Positions 1 to 11,250 of a stretch of DNA of 64,000 nucleotides are shown in pieces. The notes beneath the pieces were generated by a model. The model was not told the DNA's origin. It worked only from the letters and a program-made list of their open reading frames with translations, and made no database searches. A program made the translations under genes and the position numbers. Source of the DNA: Sympetrum striolatum. Its lineage: Eukaryota > Arthropoda > Insecta > Odonata > Libellulidae. The stretch covers positions 35,807,393 to 35,871,392 of the forward strand of contig OX388350.1 in the NCBI GenBank assembly GCA_947579665.1, given 5' to 3'. Positions within the stretch are counted from its first letter, which is position 1. Each line of letters opens with the position of its first letter.

Positions 1-164
1 ATAAATAGAGGTACGAAATATTTAATTTCAAATACAAAATATACGGATTCGCGGTTGTAGGCAAATTCTTGGAAATAGAGTTCTTCGAACCATAAATTCT
101 TCGAAAATAGACCTCCTAGACAACCCAACGCAATATATTTGCCACTATTTACAGAATAGATATC
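1..164. other. AT-rich, unassigned
   Basis: No reading frame or repeat recognised. Several scattered TCTTCGAA-like words are shared with the repeat that follows, so this may be a decayed part of the same element. Confidence 0.3.
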
Positions 165-290
165 TAATAGGGATCAGTTCCTTTGATATAAATTTAGGAT
201 AACTTCAGATTCATTAGAGTTGTCTGTATTTTCGAAGAATTTGTCATCCAAAGAATTGATCGTTCGAAGAATTCGTTTTTGCAGAATTTA
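165..290 (+). repeat. Dispersed repeat, copy 1 (partner at 19.9 kb)
   Basis: About 110 bases match 19908-20018 in the same orientation. Shared blocks run in the same order: CAGTTCCTTT, TAAATTTAGGATAA, GATTCATTAGAGT and several GAAGAATT words. The two copies are clearly diverged, with small indels. No terminal repeats or coding potential are visible, so class is unknown; it may be an untranslated part of a retroelement. Confidence 0.6.
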
Positions 291-1204
291 CATACTCCAG
301 AACTCACAACTGTGCACGCCTTTAAAACCCCTGAAACGAATTTCCAAATTCACGAAACGGCTTCAAAGATGGCGAAAAACGTAAGTTCCACTACACTCTG
401 AAAGTCTCCGAAGCCCATAAACTGCCAAGATTTCACCAGGGTAGAAATTAAGAGTACCGCAACTCTTAAAACAGAACGTCTTTGGCGGTTTATTAGAACG
501 ACCGCGAACATTATCAGCAACGCCACGTTGATGTTAATTTTCTCGTTGGAAACGCCGTGACCTTGGGGCTCTGGGGGAAGAATTGATTTCTTCGAATGAC
601 AGATTTTCCACGTAGGACGTTTAGGAGAGGTTCAAGGGAACCGGCCGACAACGGAGGATAAACATCGCATGAACCAATCTTCCCAATGCAATCACAATCA
701 TCGCGCACACCTGAGCGAACGAGGGACTTGTAAAAAGTCCGGGAATCGACTGATTTACGCACATTACAATATTTTCTATTATTTACAATTGAATCGATAT
801 GAGTTAGACGGGTACCGTGGAAAGCTAACAGTTCAACCGATTACATTCTGACATATTGAGCCATTTCCTTCCCAAGGGCGTACTTACAAATCGAAGTTAA
901 ATAAAATGTAATATCTCTTTACCAAATTCTGTTAGGATTGGCTGACTATCTGAGATTTGTGATGGTGAGGTTATGAATCAATTTTTTTTTCTTTTGGGAT
1001 GGGATGAATTTTGTAAATTTTGATTACGTTTATGTTTTGACTTCAGTCAGAGTGAGGTTTTCCGAGGGTTTCTCTTCCTCTGTGGGCAAATGCCTGACAG
1101 GTATAGTGTTTACCCCTTAATTTACTCTGTGTAATTAGCATAGGACATGCATCTATATCTTACTTACTATAACGACTGTATGTTTGTATTCTTGAATAAT
1201 ATGT
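291..1204. other. No gene seen
   Basis: Only short chance frames on both strands around 514-851, without recognisable motifs. No repeat family of this window is found here. Confidence 0.4.
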
Positions 1205-1255
1205 AATATGTATACCACTGCTGTCAGATTTGTAATCTAATGGCAGTGTACGTGC
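1205..1255 (+). repeat. Structured hairpin, retroelement-like
   Basis: Outer stem CACTGC (1216-1221) pairs with GCAGTG (1243-1248); inner stem AGATT (1226-1230) pairs with AATCT (1234-1238) around a TGT loop, with a 4/4 internal loop. The same layout with different inner pairs occurs at 39648-39682. Flanks are AT-rich. A conserved RNA hairpin in a LINE or SINE 3' region is my inference. Confidence 0.45.
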
Positions 1256-1306
1256 AACCTTTTCCTTACTACGCACGGGTAGACAGAAAAGTTTCAGACC
1301 CAACAA

Positions 1307-1395
1307 AGATGCAAGTCCTTCCCGGTGGGAGCCAATGTGCGAAATGACCTAAGCTGTCGAAGCACTTTTAACAATACTACTAGATGCAAGTCCTT
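1307..1395 (+). repeat. 14 bp direct repeat pair
   Basis: AGATGCAAGTCCTT is present exactly at 1307-1320 and 1382-1395. The spacer includes a stretch (about 1335-1375) loosely resembling 33538-33585 (ATGTGC, GAATGACC, TCG.AGCA, TTT..AATA). This could be a target-site duplication around a short insertion of about 60 bases, or a small duplication. Confidence 0.4.
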
Positions 1396-1935
1396 TTTTC
1401 TTAGAAGTTATTTTTATTTGATTGCTAAACAACAACTACATGCCCTAAGCGGCAGTAATTATGCTTTAAGATATATTAATCATGTTCTTCTAGTTTGAAC
1501 ACCGGTTGCTCCTGAAGCGATGCAAACGCTAAAAGAAAAGATACGTTAGCGAAAACTGCGCTCAAAGTAATTCATAATTGGGCGTTAATTAAATTACGTT
1601 TTTAATTTCGCATCGGACAAGAAAGCACGGTGTTTATTGCGCGAAACAAAAAAGAAAAAATGCCCGCTTCCTGAAAAGGATTTAATTAACGTCAGCGAAC
1701 CTAAACGGAGAAGTACAAGTTTGACAGTAGGCTGTCAGAAGTTATGAAAAGTCTTCGTAGCATCTTTGCGTTCTTTTAATTAAAAGGTGATTAAAGCTAC
1801 TCACTTTTTAAATATGGCAGGGCAACTTAGAATGAATGGACCATAGACGTAAACTTCCTGTGCACATAAAAATGTGTACGATATATGTACGCACTAATAT
1901 ACACGCACCTTTCTCGATAACTTAATTTATTAACA
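1396..1935. other. AT-rich, unassigned
   Basis: No credible frame, terminal repeat or tandem array seen. Confidence 0.4.
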
Positions 1936-1990
1936 ACACCTGCCCGGAAAGTGGGAGACCTGGGTTAGAGTCCCAGTCATGTCACTATTT
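1936..1990 (+). repeat. tRNA-derived SINE piece
   Basis: GTGGGAGACCTGGGTTAGAG contains a variant B box of the internal RNA polymerase III promoter, followed by TCCCAG. The same stretch, on the minus strand, is at 55785-55835, and both are followed by a CTATTTT word. No cloverleaf can be folded, so this is a SINE-type remnant and not a tRNA gene. Confidence 0.5.
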
Positions 1991-2563
1991 TCCCATTTTC
2001 ACATTTCACTTCGGACGCTTTCCAGTGCTAAGATAAATTTCAATTCCATCATTTGTAATTTATTTACATTTACAATTATTTTGACGCGCTGGACTTCGAT
2101 AAAAAGGTGACTACCGTGAAGATGTTAATGCTGCAGTTTAAAGCGAAATTACAGCCGAAAAATAATTTTTCGTATTAACGTAGCATATGAAAGTATATTA
2201 GAATTCATGGGTGGTTAATTTTCTAATTTTAACGAAATTATAAACCTCACACATCGTGCGCAGAAGTTATGGTCAATTCCTTCAATAGAAATGGAATATA
2301 AACTGAAAAACCGCGAAAAAAAAACAGAATTACCCCCACAACTTCTGTGAATTGTATAAATATTTGATTGAAATCAATGAAATCATTTCCTGCGAACCAT
2401 CAGCTGTACGCCGTATTTTTAATGAGGAGAATATAGCTGAGCTATGATAGACGACAGAAAGAGCATAGCAAAGTATGTGTTATACATTGCATTAGCTGGA
2501 ATATCTAGAGAATATTAAAGGACACTCAAAAATATCTCAGTAAATAACTATGTTTAATTACTC
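1991..2563. other. AT-rich, unassigned
   Basis: No frame above chance and no recognised repeat. Confidence 0.4.
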
Positions 2564-2628
2564 CTAATACCGGTGAATGAGACGAAGAACGCCGACAAAG
2601 ACGGCTATTGGAAATTTAAAACCTCTAG
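2564..2628 (+). mobile_element. Foldback MITE family A, solo right arm
   Basis: Matches the right arm of the inverted-repeat element at 41683-41863: ATACCGGTGAATGAGACGA, then GCCGACAAAGACGGCTATTG, ending ACCTCTA. The left arm is absent upstream, so this is a truncated copy. The 67-codon frame across it is a shadow of the repeat and not a gene. Confidence 0.75.
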
Positions 2629-3164
2629 TACTTCCACATACACAATATACATACATAGTCTTACTACGACATCCGCAGTAACGCCTTTAATAGTTGACTA
2701 CATTTCCTCGATTAAACCTACGTATTATCATTCCAATAACCGACGACTAAGCATACAACGTAACAAATCAGTATGAAAATGTCAGATAGCCCTTTCGGCA
2801 ACGCAATCAAACCCGCCGAAAAAAAGTCATCCCACGGCGAGAACGTGCCCTTTCTTGAGAACGAAAGTGTATATAGTTCCCTTTAATAAGCATCGTGCTC
2901 GTTCGGATGTCGAGTGAGTTTTTCTACCTTGCTTCGGCAGACATTCAAGGACGAAGAATTGAGGATAAGCCTCCAAAAAGAGTATCTCGAGTGGCAGAAA
3001 ACTCTAATGTGTTCGCATCTCTACACTCCACGTCAACTATCACTCTGCTAAAGAAATGAGCGTCACCTCGTAGCCATGTTGCCCTCCTTCCCTCGCCTTA
3101 AACAGATGCATTGCCCCCATAGATAGGCTGCGTCTTTAATAAGAATCAAAACGATTGAATTATA
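2629..3164. other. Unassigned
   Basis: Somewhat more GC around 2780-3120, but no frame or repeat recognised. Confidence 0.35.
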
Positions 3165-3755
3165 TTCAAATATTAGCGATTAAATGTCAATTAAACAACA
3201 TAGAGATAACCCAATTAGCGATTCAAGACTTAATAATTCCATCGATACAATGATCATCAACGATATATCGATGTCGATCGAATTCGACTTATTTACATTA
3301 ATTTAAACGATTATTAGCTCATGTAGTAATTAAATTAGTCGGATCGGTTTTGATAGAACATTAAATCTACAAAATAATGGCAAATTACATGTCCATTAAC
3401 AAATACAAGTAATCAATTCAGTAGTGCAATTCATACATTGATCGCATCGATAAATCGATCATCGACAATATATCAAAATGATACGTATAGATCTATCGAA
3501 ATCAATAATAGACCATTATTAGCTAATTTAGGTTTGGTGGAATATTAAATCAACCAAATAATTGCAAATTACAGATCCATTAAAAAATACAAGTGACCAC
3601 TTCAGTAGTATAATACATATATAGATACATCGAACATCTACGATACATCAACATGATACCTATCGATCTATCGAAATAAATTACATACCATTATTAGCTA
3701 ATTTAGCAATTAAATAACTCGGATCGGTTTGGCGTAATACTAAATCTACCATTTT
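3165..3755 (+). repeat. Tandem array, units of about 180-200 bp
   Basis: About three diverged units in head-to-tail order. Landmarks recur: ATTATTAGCTAATTTAG-like words at about 3312, 3511 and 3690; TGGCAAATTACA or TTGCAAATTACA at about 3379 and 3562; CTATCGAAAT at about 3494 and 3671; and AAATACAAGT at about 3402 and 3585. Units also carry many ATCGAT palindromes. Spacing shrinks from about 200 to 180 by indels. It is a short satellite-like array of unknown family. Confidence 0.75.
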
Positions 3756-4914
3756 GTTCGTTCCGCAAATGAAAGTACACTACCGGTCGAATACTATAAA
3801 GAAAAAAAATGGCAGACGTTTCGATTGCTTAATCGCATGCAGGCTATCTGACGTACTCGGCAAAAAGGAAATACTTAATGTGACTGAGCAATTATCTCGA
3901 AAAATCGTGAGCAAGAAGACGATTACACAGCAATTTGACTATTTCCTTAGCTCACGTCCATAATAGCTGTTTATTTTTTTTGTTTTTGCCTCCCTTAGGG
4001 ATAAATTATCATTTGTGCTTCGTTGCAAAAGAAGCCTACATTTCCTTACATTAAGTCAATAAAAATGTATACAGAATGAAACATCATGCAACTCGTATTA
4101 GGCTGTTAAACTTCTTAGCCACCAATATGCGCCTACAATTAATATAGGTTATCATTACATAAAAGAGGAATCCATTGGGATAGATTAAAGAATACTTAGC
4201 TAGTTATTCCATCAATAAATCAATCAAACTCGGAAATGGTGAAACTGTTAAATTTTCCTGCGGTACTTCTCCACGCTTTCGTAGGAATTCTTGAGAAAAT
4301 ACATACTACTACAGGACAGTGAAAGTTGAAGGTCTAACAATATTAGCCATTTAAATATCTGCCAGACCAACGACTCGTTCAAACTCTGTTCAGTTTAACA
4401 CCAAAGAATTACACGCCAGAAGGTATTGTGGAATTTTGTAGAGACAAACATGCGCAAGATTTCTAGCCGAAAAATAAAAATAGAGAACCTTACAAATTCA
4501 AGCAAATTTTTCAAGATTTTTCTTTCTGGGAAATTATAATATATAGAGCACGGATTTAACCCCAATTCTTTACTGAATTCCTTCCTAAACTCAGTTGATC
4601 CTATCCTATCATCGTTCCCTTATAGAGGATTGCCTCACGCCTCAAGATGTTTTAAATCTTTCTAATTACCTCGTTTCATATTTTACCGCGATAATGAATT
4701 TAATTGTTTTTTTATATATTATCGCTGTAAAATGGCGAACCTGCTGCATGAGAAAAATTGAATAAATAAATGAAATATTTGGAAAATAAATGTATTTCCT
4801 GTTTTCCTGGATTTTTCCCACATACATATACCGGGAATTTCCCTATCTTGAGTAAAAGGTTAAGTGATCCAATGACCATGCATTAAACCTACGAAACCCG
4901 TAAATAAAACAGGA
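3756..4914. other. AT-rich, unassigned
   Basis: A 69-codon frame at 3754-3963 (plus) has no recognisable motif. The rest is AT-rich with poly-T stretches. The last few hundred bases could be decayed upstream LINE sequence, because a reverse transcriptase fragment begins at about 4915, but I cannot show it. Confidence 0.35.
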
Positions 4915-5290
4915 AAGGGAATGAAACCCGGGGAGAAGGCGAAAATATTTACATTTCCATCACATTTTCTTTCCAGACAGTTTGAAGGTTCCCCCAATTC
5001 ATGGGACGTAGAGTTAGAGCGCGACGAGAAATACCTAGAAGTCACGTTTAGCATTAGCTTATCTTTTCAGGACCATATTCGATATGCGATAAGAAATGCC
5101 AATAGAATATAATAGAATCTACTGGAGGAACGTTGAGGGGATGCTCATCGATAGTGGAAGAAATAGCTTATTTTTCTCGTATTCGACCAGGTTTAGAATA
5201 CTACTACGCAATTTGGGATCTGCATGAAGTAGGTTGGGTCTCGGATTTAAAGATAGTCCAAGATATGATCTAATTACAGACGGAAGTAAA
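4915..5290 (+). mobile_element. CR1-type LINE reverse transcriptase fragment
   Basis: Reads as the C-terminal part of a non-LTR retrotransposon reverse transcriptase. Frame 1 (4921-5112) gives RDEKYLEVTF, SLSFQDHIRYAI and NANRI. After a frameshift near 5113-5156, another frame gives EEIAYFSRIRPGLEYYYAIW and then SDLKIVQ before a stop at about 5273. The order KYLGV / LSF.DHI / NRILG / RP.LEY..W / DL..VQ is that of CR1- and Jockey-like elements. It is a pseudogene fragment with at least one frameshift and a stop. A related fragment lies on the minus strand at 54900-55400. Confidence 0.85.
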
Positions 5291-6476
5291 CAAACAGTCC
5301 CCCAAACGAACAATGCGATTGTTGATTCCGAGCTCACGCATTTTTCTGCATAATTAGAATAGCTAGGGATTTTAGATGTGTATACCTCATTGTGAATTAA
5401 AGTCACTCATTGCACGACCGACAGCTTGAATTTTATCAACTTCTATATTAACCGTTGAGAATCAATGGACGCTTCAGCTAGTAATTTATCCATTCCTTCT
5501 ATATTTCGGTAAGTTCATTTACAATCAAAAATTCCTAATCCCTTATGTCGTCCAACAACTTTTGTCTGTCTTCCCCTCTGTTTTTCCCCCTGAATACTAC
5601 CCTCAATTACAACCTTTACCAATCCCTCTCCCCTCGAGAGCTAGTAATATCTAAATCTAAAAATTTCATCCGGGAGAGGCAATAAAATTAACCGGGTTTG
5701 AACCAGTATCCCATTACGCCAAAATTTCCTTCCGTCGCCGACGTTGTGAAGTATGACCGAATTTCTCGGCATGGCTTAACTTCAATAACACTCCCTTTTC
5801 GGGTCATCCTCCCTCATCCGCGTCCTTTCTACCTCCCCGCCCTCCCCCGATGCCATCCCACGACGTCTCCCGGATTGTTTGTCCCGGTCTTGCTTTCTCC
5901 TCCCGCGAGTCCTTTCCGAAGTAGAAAGTTGTTTTTCCGAGCGATCGAGCCGAGATCGGCCCTTTCCCCGTTTCTCTCTCGCCGACGACTTGCCGCTGGT
6001 CTCTCGAAACGAACCGCGGAAAAAATGGGAGTGATTCCGCTGAAATCGATTCAAATGGGGCTCGTTTTCACGCCCCTGCTTTGCTATGAATGTTCGGTAA
6101 ACGTCAATCTGTAAAACAGTACGGACCAACTCAAGGAGAAGGGATGTAAGAAGTTATGATGGTGATAATAATTACGCCCTTCTTAGGAGAATCTTAGTCC
6201 ACAATGCGAAGTCACAATGTATGTAATTTAGTAATGTGAAGTCGTAATGATTTGTCTCCTGATCGATTAGCGATTAGTTCATGAGGCAGCGATTGACAGA
6301 TCTATACTTAGCAGAACCTGAAAGTTTTATTTATTTCTTTTCTTTATATTCAATATTTAATTCTTTTTATATATATAAACCTAATTATTGCTAACCAAGT
6401 TGACCAAGGAATATTTGTTTGTTAATGAATCTTTAAATCTTCTTCTGCTTCAGTAAAGGAATTGTTATTATAAATA
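5291..6476. other. Unassigned; GC-rich tract with 138-codon frame
   Basis: 5780-6060 is locally GC- and CpG-rich compared with its surroundings and holds a 138-codon plus frame (5698-6114) and a 115-codon minus frame (5782-6129). Both are rich in R, P and S, as expected from base composition, and show no known domain. A CpG-rich promoter-like patch is possible but unsupported. The rest is AT-rich. Confidence 0.3.
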
Positions 6477-6592
6477 ATAATAATTGCCAACGAACGAACA
6501 ATACCAAAACCAGGATTCAAACCCGGAATCTCGACACAACAAGGCTAGCACATTAACCCGTACACCATCTAGATCGTATGAGTTTATATTAT
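6477..6592 (-). repeat. tRNA-derived SINE piece
   Basis: On the minus strand the sequence reads TAGATGGTGTACGGGTTA (A-box-like), then about 30 bases on GGGTTTGAATCCTGG (B-box-like). Spacing fits an internal RNA polymerase III promoter. Stem pairing for a functional tRNA is not evident, so a SINE head is the better reading. Confidence 0.55.
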
Positions 6593-6626
6593 AATACAAG
6601 TATAGATTTGTATTTTATCATTAGTA

Positions 6627-6684
6627 TAGGTTACATGGTAGATGGGACTTTAAAGTCTCAATTCCTCCAAATAAAGCAATATAT
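6627..6684 (+). mobile_element. Non-LTR retroelement 3' tail, family T
   Basis: Contains GTAGATGGGACTTTAAAGTC followed by TCAATTCCTCCAAATAAAG. The same short 3' block ends at a (TTA)n-type tail in five other places: 16089 (minus), 24281, 40830 (minus), 41981 (minus) and 46651. The palindromic core GACTTTAAAGTC is shared. These look like severely 5'-truncated insertions of one LINE or LINE-dependent SINE. Confidence 0.65.
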
Positions 6685-7828
6685 ATCGACACAGCTAGCG
6701 AGAATGTAATGACACATACGATATTGCCCGGGTTTTCCCGGTTCTGGGCTACGTCACGGTAATTATAACTCGCGGTTTCCGGTAAAATCTTCCGGGATCC
6801 TCAAATATCCTGATATTTTGAAACTTATCACTTCACTCAGTAGATAATGATATTATTTTCACCTGCATTTTTCCACCTCAATACCATTACATTTAATATT
6901 TTTTAATGTCTAATGACGGATTAGATATTTTCCCCAGGCATTACTGTTTCGTGATGGGAGGGATTGTAAGATTCACTTCGTTATGTGAACGAAAGTCACA
7001 TTCACACAACGAGGAGATTAATGGAGCATGTATTTGACACCATTAACTACCGGAATTTTCTGTTCTCGGCATAATTCCGGTATCTCCTACATTGGATTTC
7101 GTCTCCAGTTTACCATCGCGCGCGAAATGAGATTTCTCTTAGGAGCACAGAATCGTAGGTTAAATAAAAGAACAATAATTGTCTCATTAGCTCCCTGCTA
7201 ACGCCAAAGATGGTTCACATGTAGATGTAGATTATTAAACTACCAAAATATTTTACTGTTGGAATAAGAGGACAATTAAAAAATGTTTTAAATAATTTAA
7301 TATTATTTCTGAGCACGAATATGTGTATGCTCAACCATCAAGATATTCCTTGGCCGTCCGAAAAAAATTTCTTCGGCAAAGAAATTTGATGGTGGAGTAA
7401 CTATGTAGCCTACGTATCACTTTAAACTAAACACCCAAATGTATCACTTTAAATCTCAACTAACTGAACAACCTCTATTTCTCACTTCTGGTAAGAGTAA
7501 GCAGGAAAAAAAGAAAGTTGGAAGAAGTACTGAGAACTATGAGGATTTTATCTGCTTCACTGCCCGAAAAAGAAAAAGCGTGCTATGCTGAATTCCGATA
7601 TTGAAAATTTTAGATTCCTGACAAGGGTGTGGTGCAACAAAACAATGCTGCCTGGTTGTCTAATTCGAGATATCCGCTGCGTTATCAGCACACTCATCAG
7701 GCGCGTGTGCACAAAGTTTTCCGGTTATTAAATCGAATGATTCGGAAGTCACTTTGAGAACGTAAACCTTTCTATTCAGACGTTTGCGCTTCGCAAAAGT
7801 ATGCAGTTTACATGTTCAACAATACCGT
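6685..7828. other. Unassigned
   Basis: AT-rich with small inverted words such as ACCATCAAGA (7335) against AATTTGATGGT (7383). No gene or named repeat seen. Confidence 0.35.
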
Positions 7829-7914
7829 AACTAAATTCTGTCAAATAATCATGGCGGAATAATAAAAACCAAAACTAATTTCTGTTAAATAATCAAGACG
7901 GAATAATAAGAACT
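7829..7914 (+). repeat. Tandem duplication, period 44
   Basis: The 42-base stretch at 7829-7870 recurs at 7873-7914 with a few substitutions. Shared words are AACTAA, TTCTGT, AAATAATCA and CGGAATAATAA. A simple local duplication. Confidence 0.8.
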
Positions 7915-8909
7915 TAAAAAAATAGGAAAAGGTTCCCTCCTACACGGTCGAGCGAAAGTTTGCGTCCTATTCTATAAACGTAATTTAAACTTAATAATTT
8001 AGAATTTCTTACTTTAGCTGATGATTTATACAGCTATTGCTACACGAAAAGTGTTTAGATTCCGATTGTTAAGGTTAAGCAGGTCTAAATTCACCATCAC
8101 CTACGATATGATTGCAGGTTGGAACATAACGATGTGCAGACCACAGAAAGACTTGGAATAATGTGATTTTAATTAATATGCAAAGTAATTTTATAAATGT
8201 TGCTTAAAACAACACCAGGACCAACGGAGGGTTTCGGTAGGCTTTGAAGTAGATACAGCAGGCATTTTATAGAGATAGAATGATATCTTAAACAATGACG
8301 AACTTTGTTGGCAAGATGATACAAGACTTTTAGAATAGTTAATCCTTTTCATTTCATAAATCCGACATTCCTTACATTGAAACCTAATTTTTTTAAACTG
8401 CAAACAATAAATAGAGAAATAATGAGAATTTTACAGAAAAGAAACTGTAGTGATCAAATATATCAGGTAACAGAGAACTTGCATCGACATCTCTTTGCAG
8501 CATTCCAACACGCTTTTTGACAAACATTTAAAACGGATCCTTTGTATGCACACTAAATTTGTCTCGAAGACTACGCTAATATCGGTGTTTCCCGCATGAA
8601 AAATACCGATACCAACGCAGGCGTCCGAAAAAAAACCTTCGCTCCTAAATAGCACTTATAGCAATACGGATAGAAACGGAAAACGAGCCCGCCGATAACG
8701 ATTTCTTTTGCGAAGTCGACTCTGTTTCGAAGCTGTAATCGCCCATACGCGACGAAGCAATAGCCGAAAGAGCAAGTTTCACTTCCGGTTAGTGGAACGA
8801 TGTTTCATCCTATTTATCGGCTTACTTCACTGGATCCGGTGGTAAAGCCTGGGAAGGAAGTTTGCAAAGATTACAAAGGGTAAATATCCTTAGAATTGGA
8901 CGCTGCTGG
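7915..8909. other. Unassigned
   Basis: Two short minus-strand frames (8191-8403 and 8431-8655) lack recognisable motifs. No repeat assigned. Confidence 0.35.
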
Positions 8910-8945
8910 GTTCGTTATTAAAAGACTGTTCGTTATTAAAAGACT
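8910..8945 (+). repeat. 18 bp perfect tandem pair
   Basis: GTTCGTTATTAAAAGACT occurs twice in direct succession, at 8910-8927 and 8928-8945, without mismatch. This points to a recent local slippage or duplication. Confidence 0.9.
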
Positions 8946-9012
8946 TATTCCTTGATATACTACAGCACTTCATTAGAGGCTAGGCAGTAGGCTACGCCGC
9001 AAACTCTTCCGT

Positions 9013-9125
9013 CAAGACCGAGGATACCTCTGATAACAATTGGCCAAGAAGGTCGCCGAGTATGCGGCCGAAACGTCGACGATATGCAGAGACGTTACCC
9101 GGTTGGAGTCCCAAGAACTATTTCA
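9013..9125 (+). repeat. GCCGAAACGTCGAC repeat, copy 1
   Basis: Shares a block of about 75 bases with 33803-33877: GAGTATGCGGCCGAAACGTC, then CGACGATA, GAGACG, TACCCGGT, GAGT and GAGAACTA-like words. Here the upstream part reads CCAAGAAGGTCGCC. The GATG/hairpin/CGAAACGT layout resembles sequences seen in terminal regions of Penelope-like elements, so I suspect a retroelement end. Two overlapping short frames here are shadows. Confidence 0.55.
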
Positions 9126-9837
9126 ATTATGTATTTTGCTGCTCTTCGGCTCCAGAAAGAATTTTAAGTTTGACGTTACGCAGTCGTCCATCGCCACACC
9201 GACTTTCGCGGCTTCACTCTATCATGGTTCTTTCAAATAATATTAATGAAAAGGCTTTGATATAACGGCTAATATAACTCATTTTCTCTTATTTAGTCTA
9301 ATGCACTGCATTGATAACTAATACGAGTGCATTAGTAACTAAAAGGTTGCGAAACGTACGTGTCTAGAGGCTCTAATAACGTTAAAAAACGTTCTCTAAC
9401 TACGAAAATATTCGATTTATAAAGACTCCTGGTACGCGAGAATTCAGTTATCGCGATTGACCTTGGAACTGAAAAACCACGATAAACGAGGGCTTACTGT
9501 ACATGTACAGGTACAGCCTAAGCTATTGAACAGTAGAAGAATAACGTAGTTATTATAATTACTATTAACCGCAGTTGGATTATCGTCAGGATTCAACTAA
9601 AACACAACAAAAACAACAACAAACCTTATTTCATACAGCATTCCCCTGGTGATAGCCACTACAATACTCATACACCCTAATTACCCTGTAATTACAGTTA
9701 CTGCGTGGTTTTCATCGTTCCCTTGCTAAGCAGCATGTCATTTTGGCACCTAATATATCATTGCACTTACAATTGAGGAAAAAAATAAAACCTTCACATC
9801 CATTTCACCATTTCACAATAATAATACGTCTTTACAA
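9126..9837. other. AT-rich, unassigned
   Basis: A low-complexity stretch (AAACAACAACAAAC) lies near 9605-9630. No gene seen. The 3' part could be untranslated LINE sequence, since a LINE C-terminus on the minus strand ends at 9838. Confidence 0.35.
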
Positions 9838-10086
9838 TTAGGAATGACATCTACATCTAAACAACTCCTTTTTCGTTAAGGGTTTGAAGACCTCTCCAGG
9901 CAACATATTCCACTCTTTAACTCTTCTATAATTAAGCGAATACTTGTCGATATCAGTCCTCTGTTTCCTTAGCTTTAACTTCTGTTTATGATCTCCCCTT
10001 GCTAAATAATACGGCAATTCATAAAGTAGGATTTGAGATCCTGCAGAAGCGCACCGCCGTCTTTCTGGTAGCACATTGTGATACAA
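9838..10086 (-). mobile_element. CR1-type LINE ORF2 C-terminus
   Basis: The 82-codon minus frame ends in QRTDIDKYSL, VKEWNMLPGEVF and TKKELFRCRC. This matches the usual C-terminal end of CR1/L2/Jockey-type reverse transcriptases, where a conserved R.D..KYSF block is followed by W..LP..V and a basic tail. Only this end is recognised; further upstream (10087-10260, minus) no RT motif could be joined. It is a 5'-truncated, inactive remnant. Confidence 0.75.
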
Positions 10087-10959
10087 ACAGGCATTCTGTG
10101 TGAATCATTATCAGAAAAACTACTAATTTCATCTCTGACATCCCTTCAAGCCTGCTTCATGCAATAATTCACGCATGCACCCACTTCCGTGAGTACGAGA
10201 AGCTGAGATTACATCCAAAACGTCTTACTTCCCATTGAGGCCTTCACCTTTAAATCGAAAACAGTAGTAAACATGGCGGGTTTAAAAACTCTACTGGTTT
10301 GCGAAGGAAAAAAGATGGTTTTACCGGTGGAAGTGGAAAGATCAATGTACCGCTATGCGGAATGTTTCGAAAAGAGCTAAACGACTAAGGTGAAGAATGA
10401 GAAAGCAGAATTCGACGCCCATACGGTATTGATCCGTAAATGGGGGATAAGGAGCGATTTTAGGCAATTTCGTTCGATGGGAAAGAGAGCGAGGGCCAAG
10501 GAAATGCTCAAGTTCCGAAAATTCTTCACGCTCGCCGAGAGAATTCTTAAAATCGTCATCGAACGGTTTACACGCATAAATCGCTATTTTATCCTTAGTA
10601 TAATAAAAAATCGTCGCTGATTTATAAGCAAGCGATTTTTTTACGTCACTCAAAAAACAGAAAGGACACAACGATAAGGCCCATCAACGCAGAACTCAAA
10701 ATTTCATCGATCCACATTCAATTCCATACCTGATACAAAAATAAAACTCGATGCACGATATAAAGACGGAAGGCGTGAACGCCTACCATGAACCCTTAAA
10801 AATCTTGGATAACCTATCAAGATACATTTTTTATTAATTCTTTAAAATAATATCCTGGTAATGAATATACTTTCCTGCAATTATTATTGCTATTAATTAA
10901 ATATTTTATCAATAAATTGTGATGTGTACTGCTAACTAATAATATTTAGTTACTTCTGT
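10087..10959. other. Unassigned; overlapping short frames
   Basis: 10342-10671 carries three overlapping frames on both strands (109, 76 and 66 codons). None shows a motif, and the most likely reading is chance openness in slightly less AT-rich DNA. Downstream is AT-rich. Confidence 0.35.
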
Positions 10960-11048
10960 GATTGGCTGCACCCTGACTAATGTCTATACGCGGCGAAATT
11001 TGTAAATAAATAAACAAAATAAATAAGTAAATGAAATAAATAAATGGG
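10960..11048 (+). mobile_element. Possible non-LTR 3' tail with (AAAT)n
   Basis: GATTGGCTGCACCCTGACTA leads into GGCGAAATTTGTAAATAAAT and then a run of AAATAAAT-type repeats to about 11048. The ending resembles the AAATAAAT tails at 30540 and 60480, although the unique part upstream differs. Probably a truncated LINE end. Confidence 0.4.
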
Positions 11049-11059
11049 AAAAAATAAAA

Positions 11060-11250
11060 CACAATTTGTCAATATTCAAGTTGAACTTTTAAACCGGAAA
11101 ATTCTAACCATCATCAGGAAAAACCTAATTATGGACAGAATGGTTCGAAACCGGTCCAAAATATTAAAAGTTGATAGTGTATTTTATTTCTAGTAATTTA
11201 TGGAATTCCACAAAGTTACGGCATATTCCACAGATATAAAATAAGTAAGT
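11060..11250 (+). repeat. Penelope-like terminal piece (tentative)
   Basis: Contains CATCATCAGGAAAAACC, GGTTCGAAACCGG and then, after an AT-rich part, ATGGAATTCCACAAAGTTAC. The last block recurs in variant form at about 22530 (GGAATTCTACCAAGTAAC), 37257 (AATTCCACCAACTATC), 37818 (GTTCCACGAAGTAAGG) and 23230 (GTTCCACAAGGTAGG). Assignment to Penelope-like elements rests on the general look of these ends and is not proven. Confidence 0.4.

Noticed and set aside
3165..3755. CRISPR-like array
   Set aside because: Units are long, diverged and without unique spacers; it is a tandem satellite-like repeat in eukaryotic DNA.
5698..6129. Overlapping 138- and 115-codon frames
   Set aside because: Both strands are open over the same GC-rich stretch, with R/P/S-rich products expected from composition; no domain seen.
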